Positions 35,220 to 43,539 of a DNA stretch of 64,000 nt are shown here, in pieces (positions within the stretch are counted from its first letter, which is position 1; the number at the start of each line of letters is the position of its first letter). The notes under the pieces are model-generated. The model ran no database searches. It was not told the DNA's origin and saw only the letters and a program-made list of their open reading frames with translations. The stretch covers positions 13,507 to 77,506 of the forward strand of contig JAXEIF010000004.1 of NCBI GenBank assembly GCA_034120015.1. The letters are read 5' to 3'. The translations under genes and the position numbers were made by a program. Origin of the DNA: CALXOJ01 sp034120015 (GTDB taxonomy: Bacteria > Spirochaetota > Spirochaetia > JAFGXN01).

Positions 35220-35516
35220 CTATTCGGTTTGTCCGTTATTGGCGCGCACCAGATCGTCGATAATCTGCTGCAGATGGGTCAGTTGTGTTTCGGAAAGCCC
35301 GGAGACTTCGAGATAACGCCGTGTTTCGAGCCCGAGAAGATAGTCGGTGCTGACGGAAAAAAGACGCGCCAGTTTCAGCAGCATATCGATTGACGGCTGA
35401 ATGTTGTCGTTTTCCCAATTCGAAACACTCTGTTTCGAAATACCGAGTCTGGCCGCCAGGTCGACCTGACTCATCCCGTTGAGAATGCGCAGTTTTTTAA
35501 TCTGTTCGTTCAGCAT
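35220..35516 (-). CDS. XRE-family transcriptional regulator
   Basis: A 98-residue Cro/CI-type repressor. Residues 5-58 form the HTH_3 domain (KLRILNGMSQVDLAARLGISKQSVSNWEN, a near-consensus helix-turn-helix). The C-terminal 30 residues probably mediate dimerisation. It is divergent from the PEGA lipoprotein gene, and a 14-bp perfect palindrome lies in the shared control region, so local repression and autorepression are likely. It carries no protease or ligand domain. Confidence 0.88.
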   Translation of the reverse strand: MLNEQIKKLRILNGMSQVDLAARLGISKQSVSNWENDNIQPSIDMLLKLARLFSVSTDYLLGLETRRYLEVSGLSETQLTHLQQIIDDLVRANNGQTE

Positions 35517-35566
35517 AATATTTACCCGGCCTCAAATTCGCAGTTTCCTTCATTATATTTTTTCAC

Positions 35567-35595
35567 TTGACAAAATAAAAATACTATAGTATTGT
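35567..35595 (+). promoter_or_regulatory. Promoter for the PEGA lipoprotein gene
   Basis: TTGACA, 17-bp spacer, TATTGT. The palindromic candidate operator occupies the spacer and the first part of the -10 box, so a bound repressor would block RNA polymerase. Confidence 0.6.
35580..35593. promoter_or_regulatory. Candidate operator for the adjacent XRE regulator
   Basis: AATACTATAGTATT is a perfect 14-bp palindrome in the spacer of the rightward promoter. It is also close to the presumed -35 position of the leftward regulator promoter, whose TATAAT is the complement of 35552-35557. Confidence 0.55.
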
Positions 35596-35657
35596 AAAAA
35601 TGGATTACGGAAAAGGTTTTCGTAATATCGACATTGATTTGAAAAGGAGAGTTATTT

Positions 35658-36005
35658 ATGAAAAACTTACTGGTTGCGATTCTTGCTGCAATGATGTTTT
35701 CCGGTTGTGTGACAAGAGTCTTTTTCGATTCCTCCGAAGAAGGAGCCGAGGTTTATCTCGACGGTGAGAAATTGGGCGTCACACCGTTTTCGGCCGAGAT
35801 TTCCGCTTATGCCTGGTATGATCCCTTTGTTGTCATCAAAAAAGAAGGGTATAAAGATTTGAAAACGGAACTGAAGAAAGCTCCGCGAGCCGGTAATATC
35901 GCGGCAGGTGTGATTTTCATTGGCGCACTGCCTATTTCGATGCCGTGTCTGTTTACCTGTTACGGACCGGACAAAAGACAGTATTTCGAACTTGAAAAAG
36001 AATAG
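35658..36005 (+). CDS. PEGA-domain lipoprotein
   Basis: A 115-residue protein with a lipoprotein signal peptide (lipobox FSGC, Cys17). A PEGA domain follows (GAEVYLDGEKLGVTPFSAEI, then FVVIKKEGYKDLKTEL). A C-terminal hydrophobic stretch is seen in GVIFIGALPISMPCLF. PEGA domains are surface or periplasmic beta modules of unclear ligand. AAGGAGAG precedes the ATG. Expression is probably governed by the divergent XRE regulator. Confidence 0.82.
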   Translation: MKNLLVAILAAMMFSGCVTRVFFDSSEEGAEVYLDGEKLGVTPFSAEISAYAWYDPFVVIKKEGYKDLKTELKKAPRAGNIAAGVIFIGALPISMPCLFTCYGPDKRQYFELEKE

Positions 36006-36025
36006 AAATGATTTACCGGTTTGAG

Positions 36026-36049
36026 AGCGGAGCTTCGGCTCCGCTTTTC
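36026..36049 (+). terminator. Rho-independent terminator
   Basis: AGCGGAGC stem with a stable TTCG tetraloop and perfect complement, followed by a short T-rich tail (TTTCTT). It ends the PEGA lipoprotein transcript. Confidence 0.85.
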
Positions 36050-36074
36050 TTATTTATACGTATACAGATATGAA

Positions 36075-36103
36075 TTGATTTTTGAACGATATAGAGGTAT
36101 AAT
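36075..36103 (+). promoter_or_regulatory. Promoter for the two small envelope genes
   Basis: TTGATT, 17-bp spacer, TATAAT, with a predicted start near 36110 and GAGGAG before the following ATG. Confidence 0.68.
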
Positions 36104-36125
36104 CGGACAGAGAGGAGAAAAAACA

Positions 36126-36416
36126 ATGAGAAAATCGACATACACGTTTTTGTATGAAACATTGTCGCTTTGCGCGTTGCCCGGTTTTATTTTTGCGGCT
36201 TATGTTGTCTTTGTCAAAGGAGCAGATGCTTCTTTTGAGTTTTTCGTATTTTGTTTTGCGACATTGATTATCAATGTCATCGTCGGCGTTCAGATTGCCA
36301 AAAAGATTGACGAAAAGTGCCGTTTTGTATGGCGGTATAAAGACGACCCCGACATAAAGCCGATTATCGAAGAAAACATCAAAGTATACAAGGGCGAAGA
36401 GGGAAAAGCGGAATGA
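36126..36416 (+). CDS. Small two-helix membrane protein
   Basis: A 96-residue protein with two membrane helices (about 12-30 and 36-57) and a charged C-terminal tail. The ATG at 36126 is favoured by GAGGAG and by the promoter directly upstream; an earlier in-frame start would lie before the promoter. Its stop overlaps the next gene by 4 nt (ATGA). No family recognised. Confidence 0.68.
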   Translation: MRKSTYTFLYETLSLCALPGFIFAAYVVFVKGADASFEFFVFCFATLIINVIVGVQIAKKIDEKCRFVWRYKDDPDIKPIIEENIKVYKGEEGKAE

Positions 36417-36895
36417 AAAAGTTTCTTGTGATTTTAATGCTGATTGTTTCAGCTGCCGTCTTTGGGCAGGAGGCGAAAGAAGATGTTTTCGACCTTTCCG
36501 ATGACGTCTTGACGGAGAACGAAAAGAACTGTCTCGATTTCTACAATAACCACTGGCCGAAAGAGAGGGAATCGGCAAAGAAAATGCTTGTCGAGATGAT
36601 GGATCTTTTTGACGGATTGGAAAAACGTGACGCTTATGCAGAAGAATTCCGGCCGATTTTTTCGGAAATTGTTTACGGAGACGAATTTTTGGTGATGGCG
36701 GAATTGTGGCAAGAGGGATTTATTCCCAATTTCAGCGCAATGGCGGCTCTTTGTAATATTTGTTTAATTGCCAATGATGATTTATCGGATCAAACAATTG
36801 TTAAAGGATACAAAATACTGAAGAAATATTGTGAAGAGGAGAGAGAGTTTCCCGTTACTTTGGGAACGTCGTTATATCACGACATTTATAAATAA
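36413..36895 (+). CDS. Exported hypothetical protein
   Basis: A 160-residue protein with a cleavable signal peptide (MKKFLVILMLIVSAAVFGQ). The helical, acidic mature part contains no motif I recognise. It is translationally coupled to the preceding membrane protein, so the two may act together in the envelope. A terminator follows. Confidence 0.68.
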   Translation: MKKFLVILMLIVSAAVFGQEAKEDVFDLSDDVLTENEKNCLDFYNNHWPKERESAKKMLVEMMDLFDGLEKRDAYAEEFRPIFSEIVYGDEFLVMAELWQEGFIPNFSAMAALCNICLIANDDLSDQTIVKGYKILKKYCEEEREFPVTLGTSLYHDIYK

Positions 36896-36924
36896 AAAAT
36901 TTCTTTTTTGACAAAAAACAGAGG

Positions 36925-36958
36925 CCTTCACTGCGCTATATACAGTGGAGGTTTTTTT
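36925..36958 (+). terminator. Rho-independent terminator
   Basis: Nine-bp stem (CCTTCACTG with CAGTGGAGG, one G-U pair), a 9-nt loop and seven T. Confidence 0.88.
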
Positions 36959-37098
36959 ACGGGATGTGATTGGAACCGTTGCCGAAAAGCCGTCCGGTTT
37001 TGCTTTTTTGCGGACAGTCCGGAGGGGAGTCCGAAATTCTTTCCGCAAAAAGAGTTTCTTTTTTCCCCGTTTTCTGATATGCTGTAAAAGAGACGATT

Positions 37099-38577
37099 AT
37101 GAAATGGATTGCCGTCATTGACAGTTTATCAGACAACCGGTTTGCGCGTGAGTCGGTTTTTGAGGGTCGCAGTGCCGAACAGCTGTGCGCCGATGCGGTG
37201 CTTTCTCTGAAGGAGGAGGCGGATATCGTGCGCCTGGTGCGCCCCGGCGAAGCGGCCTCGTACGGCGACGGGATTCGGACGCAAGAGGTTGCGGCCGGCG
37301 ATGCAGAGTCCTGGTTTGCCGCGTTGGAAACCGTTTGTGCCGGATATGATGCGCTGCTGCGTGTCTGCGGCGATGCGCCGTTTGCCGATCCGGAACTGAT
37401 GCGCAAAACCATGAACGAACATGTCGAAACGGCGGCCGATTTTACCTACGGCGAAGGGTTTCCTTCGGGATTATGTCCCGAAACGGTCGAAACCGATCTG
37501 CTGCCGGTTCTGGCGGGGCTCAACAAAGAAGCGCCGCTGCCGCACCGTTCGCTGTTCCCGTATTTTGAAAAACAGATTAACGATTACGATATTTCCGTGG
37601 TGATTGCGCCGCACGACAACCGCCGGCTGCGGCTGTCATTGTATGCCGATTCGTTTCGCCGGCTGCAGCTGCTGCGCCGGCTGGCGGCCGCCGCAAACGG
37701 ATCTGTGACCGAGGCCTTTATCAATGCAAACGAAAAGCTGCTTTTAACGGCGCCCGCCTTCTACCCCGTGCAGATTGTCGATGCCCGTGTTCAGTCGCCG
37801 GTTTACCTGCCGAAAGAGCTGTCGGCCGCGGCGGGCAGCGGTACCGAGATGCCGCCGGAACGTTTCCGGCAGCTGCTTGAGACGGCGGCGGAAATCAGCG
37901 GCACCTTTGCCGTTTCCCTTTCGATGAACGGCGACCCGGTCTGTCACAGCCGCGTATACGAAATGATCGAAGCGGCGCTGGCGTCACAGGCATCGACCGT
38001 TTTAATCGAAACGGCGGGGCTGCGCTGGGACACTGCCCGTGTCGAAGAACTGACCAGCAAAGGCAACGGACGGCTGGTCTGGATTGTGCTGCTGGATGCG
38101 GCCGATGCGCAGGAGTATCGGGCGTTGCGCGGCGACGGCTTCGAAGAGGCCAATGCTTTTGCCGAAAAAATGACGGCGGCCTTTCCCGGCTGCGTTTATG
38201 TGCAGGCGCTCCGTCTGAAAGGGTATGAAGAAACGGTGGACCGCTTTTACCGCGTTTGGAGTGCCAAAACATCCGGTGTGATTATTCAGAAACACGACAC
38301 TTATGGCGGGCTGGTGCCGGAAATGAAAGCGGTCGATCTTTCGCCGCTGCTGCGCTACCCGTGCTGGCACCTCAAGCGGGAGCTGCCGGTTTTGGCCGAC
38401 GGTACGGTGCCGATGTGCGCCGACGATTTGACCCGGACGGTTGTCCGCGGCAATCTGTTTACCGACAGTCGGGAGACGATTTTCGAATCGATCCGCCGTC
38501 AGTACGAAGAACAGACGGAAGGACATTATCACGGAATCTGCGGAGGATGCGATGAGTATTATACATTCCATTTCTGA
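37099..38577 (+). CDS. Spiro-SPASM protein (degenerate radical SAM plus SPASM domain)
   Basis: A 492-residue protein. Residues 1-165 resemble a cytidylyltransferase: LLRVCGDAPFADPELM aligns with LRATGDNPFVSPVLAD of the SpsF-like protein two genes on. The middle is radical-SAM barrel-like (MPPERFRQLLETAAE, then MNGDPVCHSRVYEMIEAAL), but the CxxxCxxC cluster motif is absent. The C-terminus is a Cys-rich SPASM-like region (YPCWHLKREL, VPMCADD, GICGGC). This matches the spirochaete-restricted spiro-SPASM family as I know it. Function is unknown; the neighbours suggest sugar-nucleotide or glycan biology. It overlaps the next gene by 26 nt. Confidence 0.82.
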   Translation: MKWIAVIDSLSDNRFARESVFEGRSAEQLCADAVLSLKEEADIVRLVRPGEAASYGDGIRTQEVAAGDAESWFAALETVCAGYDALLRVCGDAPFADPELMRKTMNEHVETAADFTYGEGFPSGLCPETVETDLLPVLAGLNKEAPLPHRSLFPYFEKQINDYDISVVIAPHDNRRLRLSLYADSFRRLQLLRRLAAAANGSVTEAFINANEKLLLTAPAFYPVQIVDARVQSPVYLPKELSAAAGSGTEMPPERFRQLLETAAEISGTFAVSLSMNGDPVCHSRVYEMIEAALASQASTVLIETAGLRWDTARVEELTSKGNGRLVWIVLLDAADAQEYRALRGDGFEEANAFAEKMTAAFPGCVYVQALRLKGYEETVDRFYRVWSAKTSGVIIQKHDTYGGLVPEMKAVDLSPLLRYPCWHLKRELPVLADGTVPMCADDLTRTVVRGNLFTDSRETIFESIRRQYEEQTEGHYHGICGGCDEYYTFHF

Positions 38578-39511
38578 CAAACCGCTTTCTGCCGATTACA
38601 CGTTGTGGGGAAACTGCCGTCCCCGAAAAGAGAAAAACGTTTCGCTGATTTTACTGAACCGCGGTGCCCGCATCGATAAAGCGGCACTGCTGTCCAGACG
38701 CTTTTTTCAGCATTTCGATTCGGTCATTTCCGTCGAACCACCCGGGAGTTCTCCCGAAATTTACGACCTCATGAAAGGATCGGATCAGTTCCGCTTCCTC
38801 ATTCCTCAAAAAGAGCTGACACCGGGGGAACAGATTGATCTGGCCGCTTCGCTCCTGACCGACGAATGGTTTTATGTGCTTTGGAACGATCAGATTCTCG
38901 ATAAAGAGATGACGCTGCCGTCCGAAGCCCCGGAAGAAAACGATCCCGTCATTTATGTTCCGTTTCTCAAGGATATGAGAGAGCAGAGCCCGATACCGAC
39001 GATGATGGTGCCGTCGGTTTTGAAGCGGAAGCTGCGGGTTAAAGCATACGGAAATGCCGCCAGCGGAGGACGTACTTTTTACCCGTTCGATTTTACCGGC
39101 TGTTATCATCGTGAATCGTTTTTTGCTGTCGGCGGTTACGACAATTCGTTCCGCAATCCGTTTTGGCAGCTGATTGATTTCGGCGCCCGGCTGCTGATGT
39201 TCGGAAAAACGGTCCGGCTTCATCCCTATTTTCTGGTTCACTACGATACGGAAATCGAACCGCATCGCGAATGTTTCGATTCCGATTATCTGCTTTTTGT
39301 TTTAAAAAATCAGTTTGTTCAAAAGAAAAAAGACCGGTTTTATATTCCGTATATTTCATTTATTTCCTACTTTTTCCGCTTTGCCGGTCGCGACTGGAGC
39401 CGGACCGTTGCGGAATGCCGCCAGGCGAACCGTCTGCTTGACCGTTACCGGACACTTTACCGGAAAACGCTGTCCGAGGGAATTGCCGAATGGGGAGAAA
39501 TCGGACAATGA
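38552..39511 (+). CDS. Glycosyltransferase-like protein
   Basis: A 319-residue protein starting at ATG 38552 (GGAGG upstream, inside the previous gene). It has a GT-A-like layout: an N-terminal alpha/beta half with WFYVLWNDQILDKEM in the place of a metal-binding loop. A later DFTGCYHRESFFAVGGYDNSFRNPFWQLIDFGARL segment resembles the acceptor-side motif of family 2-type transferases. A DxD motif is not clear. It overlaps the SpsF-like gene by 4 nt. The glycosyltransferase call rests on pattern and context. Confidence 0.65.
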   Translation: MSIIHSISDKPLSADYTLWGNCRPRKEKNVSLILLNRGARIDKAALLSRRFFQHFDSVISVEPPGSSPEIYDLMKGSDQFRFLIPQKELTPGEQIDLAASLLTDEWFYVLWNDQILDKEMTLPSEAPEENDPVIYVPFLKDMREQSPIPTMMVPSVLKRKLRVKAYGNAASGGRTFYPFDFTGCYHRESFFAVGGYDNSFRNPFWQLIDFGARLLMFGKTVRLHPYFLVHYDTEIEPHRECFDSDYLLFVLKNQFVQKKKDRFYIPYISFISYFFRFAGRDWSRTVAECRQANRLLDRYRTLYRKTLSEGIAEWGEIGQ

Positions 39512-40176
39512 GGGCTGTTTTCCTGCAGACACGACTCAATTCCGTGCGGCTGCCGGGAAAAGCCCTGTTGCCGCTCGAAGGCATTCCGTTGGTGGAATGG
39601 AGCATGCGGCGGCTGAAGCAGGTGCAGGCGGACTGTTACGTTCTGCTGACCTGCACGGCAGATGCCGAAACGTTGCGGCCTTATGCCGAACGTTGCGGCT
39701 TCGAACTGTTTGCCGGCTCCGAAACAGACGTGCTGAACCGTTTTGCCGAAGCGGCACGCCTTTACCGGCCCGATTGGATTCTCCGGGCAACGGGGGACAA
39801 CCCGTTTGTTTCTCCGGTTCTGGCGGACGAAACGCTGCGGCAGGCGGAGGCGGCCGGCGCCGATTACACCGTTTTAAAGGAGATTCCGACCGGTTCATCC
39901 GTCGAGGCGGCACGCACCGGTGCGCTTCTGGCGGCGGAGGCGGCGGCAACGGATCCGTACGACCGCGAGCATGTGATGCCGTATCTCTACCGCCATCCCG
40001 AATCCTTTACCGTTATCGGCGGCGCACCGCCGGAGGGCTACCGTTCGCGGCTGTCGGTGACCGTTGACACGGAGGAGGATTACCGCCGCGTTGCCTGTTG
40101 GGCATCCGGTCTGACGCCGGAAACTTTTTCTCTCAAACATCTGATTGCATCGCAGCCGCAGGACGGTGACTTATGA
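39508..40176 (+). CDS. SpsF-like / CMP-sugar synthetase-type nucleotidyltransferase
   Basis: A 222-residue cytidylyltransferase of the CTP_transf_3 (SpsF/NeuA-KdsB) type. The N-terminal FLQTRLNSVRLPGKALLPL motif binds the nucleotide. LRATGDNPFVSP holds the Asp that coordinates metal, and LSVTVDTEEDYRRV supplies the second. It should activate a sugar acid or related sugar as an NMP derivative. It overlaps both flanking genes by 4 nt (ATGA each). Confidence 0.85.
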   Translation: MRAVFLQTRLNSVRLPGKALLPLEGIPLVEWSMRRLKQVQADCYVLLTCTADAETLRPYAERCGFELFAGSETDVLNRFAEAARLYRPDWILRATGDNPFVSPVLADETLRQAEAAGADYTVLKEIPTGSSVEAARTGALLAAEAAATDPYDREHVMPYLYRHPESFTVIGGAPPEGYRSRLSVTVDTEEDYRRVACWASGLTPETFSLKHLIASQPQDGDL

Positions 40177-41879
40177 TTCTGCTGTTTCCGACGCTCAAAA
40201 AAGGGTGCGGCAGCGGACATCTGAAGCGGATGATTCGCCTGCATCATCAGCTGCCCGATTCGGCCGTCTATTTGGAACAGAACGACAACCCGGTTTATTT
40301 TCCGCTCTTCGACGACTGCCGGGCCTCCGTGATCATCGGAACCGTTCCGTCCGAAGCAAAAGCAGTCGTCTTTGATAATTTTCGCACGACACGGTCGCAG
40401 TTGGATCGCTTTCCTCAGGAGATGGTTCGCATCGGTGTTGATGAGGGTGGTGCGGCCCGTTCCCGTTTCGACTACCTGCTCGATATTCTGCCGGCTGTAA
40501 AGAAACAGCAGGCACCCAATTACGCCTCTTTGGCTTTTTTGAATCGTGAAGACTATAAAAGAAGAAAACGGAAAACGATCAAATCGATTCTGGTTTCCTT
40601 CGGCGGCGAAGACCGTGCGGGCCTGGCGCAAAAAACAGCCGATTATCTTCAGGCAGCCGGCTGGCATCGAAAATACCGGATAACGCTTCTGTCTCCGCAA
40701 TTAAAGGCGGAGTCTTACCCCGGTTTTGAAATTGTTTCCCGTATACCCGATTTGTCGCTTCGCGTGACGGGATGGGATCTGGTGCTGACTCATTTCGGGC
40801 TGACCGCATTCGAAGCGCTTTTTCAGAATGTGCCCGTCATTTTAATCAATCCGACAGCATATCATCACCGGTTAACGTTGAAGGCGGGGCTGCCGGAGGC
40901 GGGAGTCGGCTCGGTCAAAACCGACGTACTGGAAATGTATCTTTCCCAACCCGAATTGACGGAGTCCGTTTCCCGACCGTTTCTCGAAATGCCGCGGGAA
41001 TCGCTGGGGCAGTTTTTCGAAAAACGGCATTTTACCGGCTCTCCCGTCTGTCCCGTCTGCGGGCGGCGGGGAAAGGTGATGTTTCGCGATAAAACGCGAA
41101 CGGTTTACCGCTGCCGCCGCTGTTCGCTTTACTATCAGCTGCTTTTTAAAGAACCGGAAGAGCGTTACCGGGAGGACTATTTCTTTTCGGAATACCGGCA
41201 GTCGTACGGTCGCACGTATCTCGAAGATTTCGACTCGATTTCCGCAATGGGGGAGGTTCGTCTCGACTGCCTTGAACCGTTGCGCCGCACCGTTCAGAGT
41301 GACTGCCGCCTTCGGCTGCTGGATGTCGGCTGTGCTTACGGGCCGTTTCTGAAAGCGGCGGCCGCCCGCGGTTGGGAGGCGGCCGGCTGCGAAGTTTGTA
41401 CCGAAGCCGCGGAATATGTCCGTAAAGAGTTCGGAATACCGGTTTTGTCGGTGCCGTTTGAGGATCATCCCGAAAACGGTCTGAAGTTTAACGCGGTCAC
41501 GATGTGGTACGTGATCGAACATTTCGAACATCCGGGGGCGGTGCTGGAAAAAGTTTCCCGGCTGTTGTCGTCCGACGGCATTCTGGCTTTTTCGACACCG
41601 AACGGCAGCGGATGGTCGGCCCGCAAATCGCTGCGGCAGTTTCTGGAAAAAAGTCCCGAAGACCATTATACAATTCTGACGCCGCGCGGGGTTCGCAAAA
41701 TTCTGAAGCGGTACGGTTTCCGTGTCGAACGCATCCGTATCACCGGCATTCATCCGGAACGGATTTGGAATCACCGCAGTGCGGAGTCGCTGCCGCCGCG
41801 GCTTTACCGTTTTTTGTATCACGTTTTCCGGCTGTTGAAATGGGGGGATACTTTTGAAGTTTATGCAAAAAAGAAATGA
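40173..41879 (+). CDS. SpsG-like GT-B domain fused to zinc ribbon and SAM methyltransferase
   Basis: A 568-residue three-part protein. Residues 1-285 resemble PseG/SpsG UDP-sugar hydrolases (GCGSGHLKRMIRLH at the start, ILVSFGGEDRAGLAQK, and LTHFGLTAFEALFQNVPVILI). Residues 292-320 hold a zinc ribbon (CPVCG and CRRC). Residues 330-568 form a class I methyltransferase (LLDVGCAYGPFLKAAA motif I, VIEHFEHP motif, then PNGSGWSARKSL). The fusion suggests removal of the nucleotide and methylation in one pathway. The SpsG-like part's catalytic details cannot be verified by eye. Confidence 0.8.
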   Translation: MILLFPTLKKGCGSGHLKRMIRLHHQLPDSAVYLEQNDNPVYFPLFDDCRASVIIGTVPSEAKAVVFDNFRTTRSQLDRFPQEMVRIGVDEGGAARSRFDYLLDILPAVKKQQAPNYASLAFLNREDYKRRKRKTIKSILVSFGGEDRAGLAQKTADYLQAAGWHRKYRITLLSPQLKAESYPGFEIVSRIPDLSLRVTGWDLVLTHFGLTAFEALFQNVPVILINPTAYHHRLTLKAGLPEAGVGSVKTDVLEMYLSQPELTESVSRPFLEMPRESLGQFFEKRHFTGSPVCPVCGRRGKVMFRDKTRTVYRCRRCSLYYQLLFKEPEERYREDYFFSEYRQSYGRTYLEDFDSISAMGEVRLDCLEPLRRTVQSDCRLRLLDVGCAYGPFLKAAAARGWEAAGCEVCTEAAEYVRKEFGIPVLSVPFEDHPENGLKFNAVTMWYVIEHFEHPGAVLEKVSRLLSSDGILAFSTPNGSGWSARKSLRQFLEKSPEDHYTILTPRGVRKILKRYGFRVERIRITGIHPERIWNHRSAESLPPRLYRFLYHVFRLLKWGDTFEVYAKKK

Positions 41880-43539
41880 CGGCGCCTATCCTTTCGCTTT
41901 TCGCGGATACGGGAAAAAAACGGTTCCGGAAAAGAAAACAATTCTGATTCTCGGTTGCGGGCTGATGCAGCGTCCGGCAATCGAAACGGCCAAAGCGTGG
42001 AACTGGACCGTCATCGGATTCGATGTCAACCCTCATGCCGAAGCGGTGCCGCTTTGCGACCGTTTCGAAACGGTCGATATTTCCGATACGGAAGCGGTTG
42101 TCTCCGCCGCCCGGCGGCTGCATGCGGAGTGCGGCATCGACGGGGTGTTTACCGCGGGAACCGATTTTTCGTTTAACGTTGCTTCGGCGGCGAAGGCGCT
42201 CGGTCTGCCGGGGCTGGCGCCGGAAGCAGCCTTTGCGGCCAGTAACAAATCGGCCATGAGAGCCGCATTTGCCGGCAACGGCGTCTCTTCGCCGGCCTTT
42301 CTGACGGTCGCTTCCGTCGGAGAAGCGGCAGCGGCGGCTCGCCCTCCGTTTCCGCTGGTTGTCAAACCGGTCGATAATATGGGCGGGCGGGGCACCCGCC
42401 GCGTTGATAACGAAGCGGAACTCGCCGGGGCTGTCGCGGAAGCGCTGCGTTTTTCCCGGTCGGGAAAGGCGATTATCGAAGAATATATTGACGGACCCGA
42501 GTTCAGCCTGGATGCGTTGGTTTGCGACGGCAAGGTAACGATTACCGGATTTGCCGACCGGCACATTTTTTTCCCCCCTTATTTTATCGAAATGGGGCAT
42601 ACCATGCCGACGGCGGCACCGGCAGAGGTGCGCCGGGCGGTGGAGTCGGAGTTTCGCAAGGCCGTTGCCGCACTCGGTCTGACAACGGGTGCGGCCAAAG
42701 GCGATGTCAAATATTCGCCGGCGCGCCGAAAGGCGGTCATCGGCGAGGTGGCGGCCCGCCTTTCCGGCGGCTACATGTCGGGGTGGACTTATCCGTATGC
42801 GTCCGGAATCAATGTGACGGCAGCCGCTTTACGGTTGGCGGTCGGCCTTCCGCCGGCACTGCCGCATCGGGAACGGCACCGCTGTTCGGCGGAGCGGGCC
42901 TTTTTGTCGGTCCCGGGCGAGGTCGTCGCGGTGGAAGGCGTCGAAACGGTTTTGCGCCGCCGCTGTGTCAGGCATCTTTTTATGAGAGCGGCTGTCGGCG
43001 ACCGTGTGCGGTTTCCCCGCAACAACGTCGAGAAGTGCGGAAATATCATTACGGCCGCCCGAACACGCCGTCGGGCGGTACGCGAAGCCGACCGGGCGGC
43101 GGAGCGGATTTTGATTCGGCTGAAGGCTGGAGATCCCCAAACGGAGGATTATTTAATTTACGGCAGAGGGTGCAGTGTTTTCGTGCCGGAGATTGCGGAG
43201 GAAAACAGACGCGAATTTTTTTTCAAAAAAAAAGAAGAAAATTTTTGTAACCTCTTGATTTCATACACTCAAAAGCCGTTATTCATAGAAGAGAAAGATT
43301 GTGATGCGGCGTTCGGGCGCGGTTTAAAGCGGTTGCGCCGTATGGAGCTTTTTAACGGGGGAAAAAAAGCAAATCTGATTCTGGACGGTTTGTTCTGGCG
43401 TGTTTACAGGCGCGGAGGCGTTCAGGGTGCGGTCTGGCTGGCGGACAGCCTGCAGCATTTTTTTAAACTGGGGATATTAAATGAAGTATTGGAGAAATGG
43501 TGCGGGAATCATTCTTCTGACGGTTCTTCTTCTGACTGA
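41854..43539 (+). CDS. ATP-grasp ligase-like protein with long C-terminal extension
   Basis: A 561-residue protein. Residues 29-330 form a carbamoyl-phosphate-synthase-like ATP-grasp unit: ILILGCGLMQRPAIETAK (pre-ATP-grasp Rossmann), PLVVKPVDNMGGRGTRRV (ATP lid), IIEEYIDGPEF, and a GDVKYS...IGEVAARLSGG metal-binding end. The last 150 residues are basic, then hydrophobic, and unassigned. The TTG at 41854 is well spaced from GGGGGG; ATG 41863 is an alternative start. It overlaps the previous gene by 26 nt and the amidase gene by 59 nt. The substrate is unknown; an amino-acid or sugar-acid ligase is likely. Confidence 0.8.
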   Translation: MKFMQKRNDGAYPFAFRGYGKKTVPEKKTILILGCGLMQRPAIETAKAWNWTVIGFDVNPHAEAVPLCDRFETVDISDTEAVVSAARRLHAECGIDGVFTAGTDFSFNVASAAKALGLPGLAPEAAFAASNKSAMRAAFAGNGVSSPAFLTVASVGEAAAAARPPFPLVVKPVDNMGGRGTRRVDNEAELAGAVAEALRFSRSGKAIIEEYIDGPEFSLDALVCDGKVTITGFADRHIFFPPYFIEMGHTMPTAAPAEVRRAVESEFRKAVAALGLTTGAAKGDVKYSPARRKAVIGEVAARLSGGYMSGWTYPYASGINVTAAALRLAVGLPPALPHRERHRCSAERAFLSVPGEVVAVEGVETVLRRRCVRHLFMRAAVGDRVRFPRNNVEKCGNIITAARTRRRAVREADRAAERILIRLKAGDPQTEDYLIYGRGCSVFVPEIAEENRREFFFKKKEENFCNLLISYTQKPLFIEEKDCDAAFGRGLKRLRRMELFNGGKKANLILDGLFWRVYRRGGVQGAVWLADSLQHFFKLGILNEVLEKWCGNHSSDGSSSD

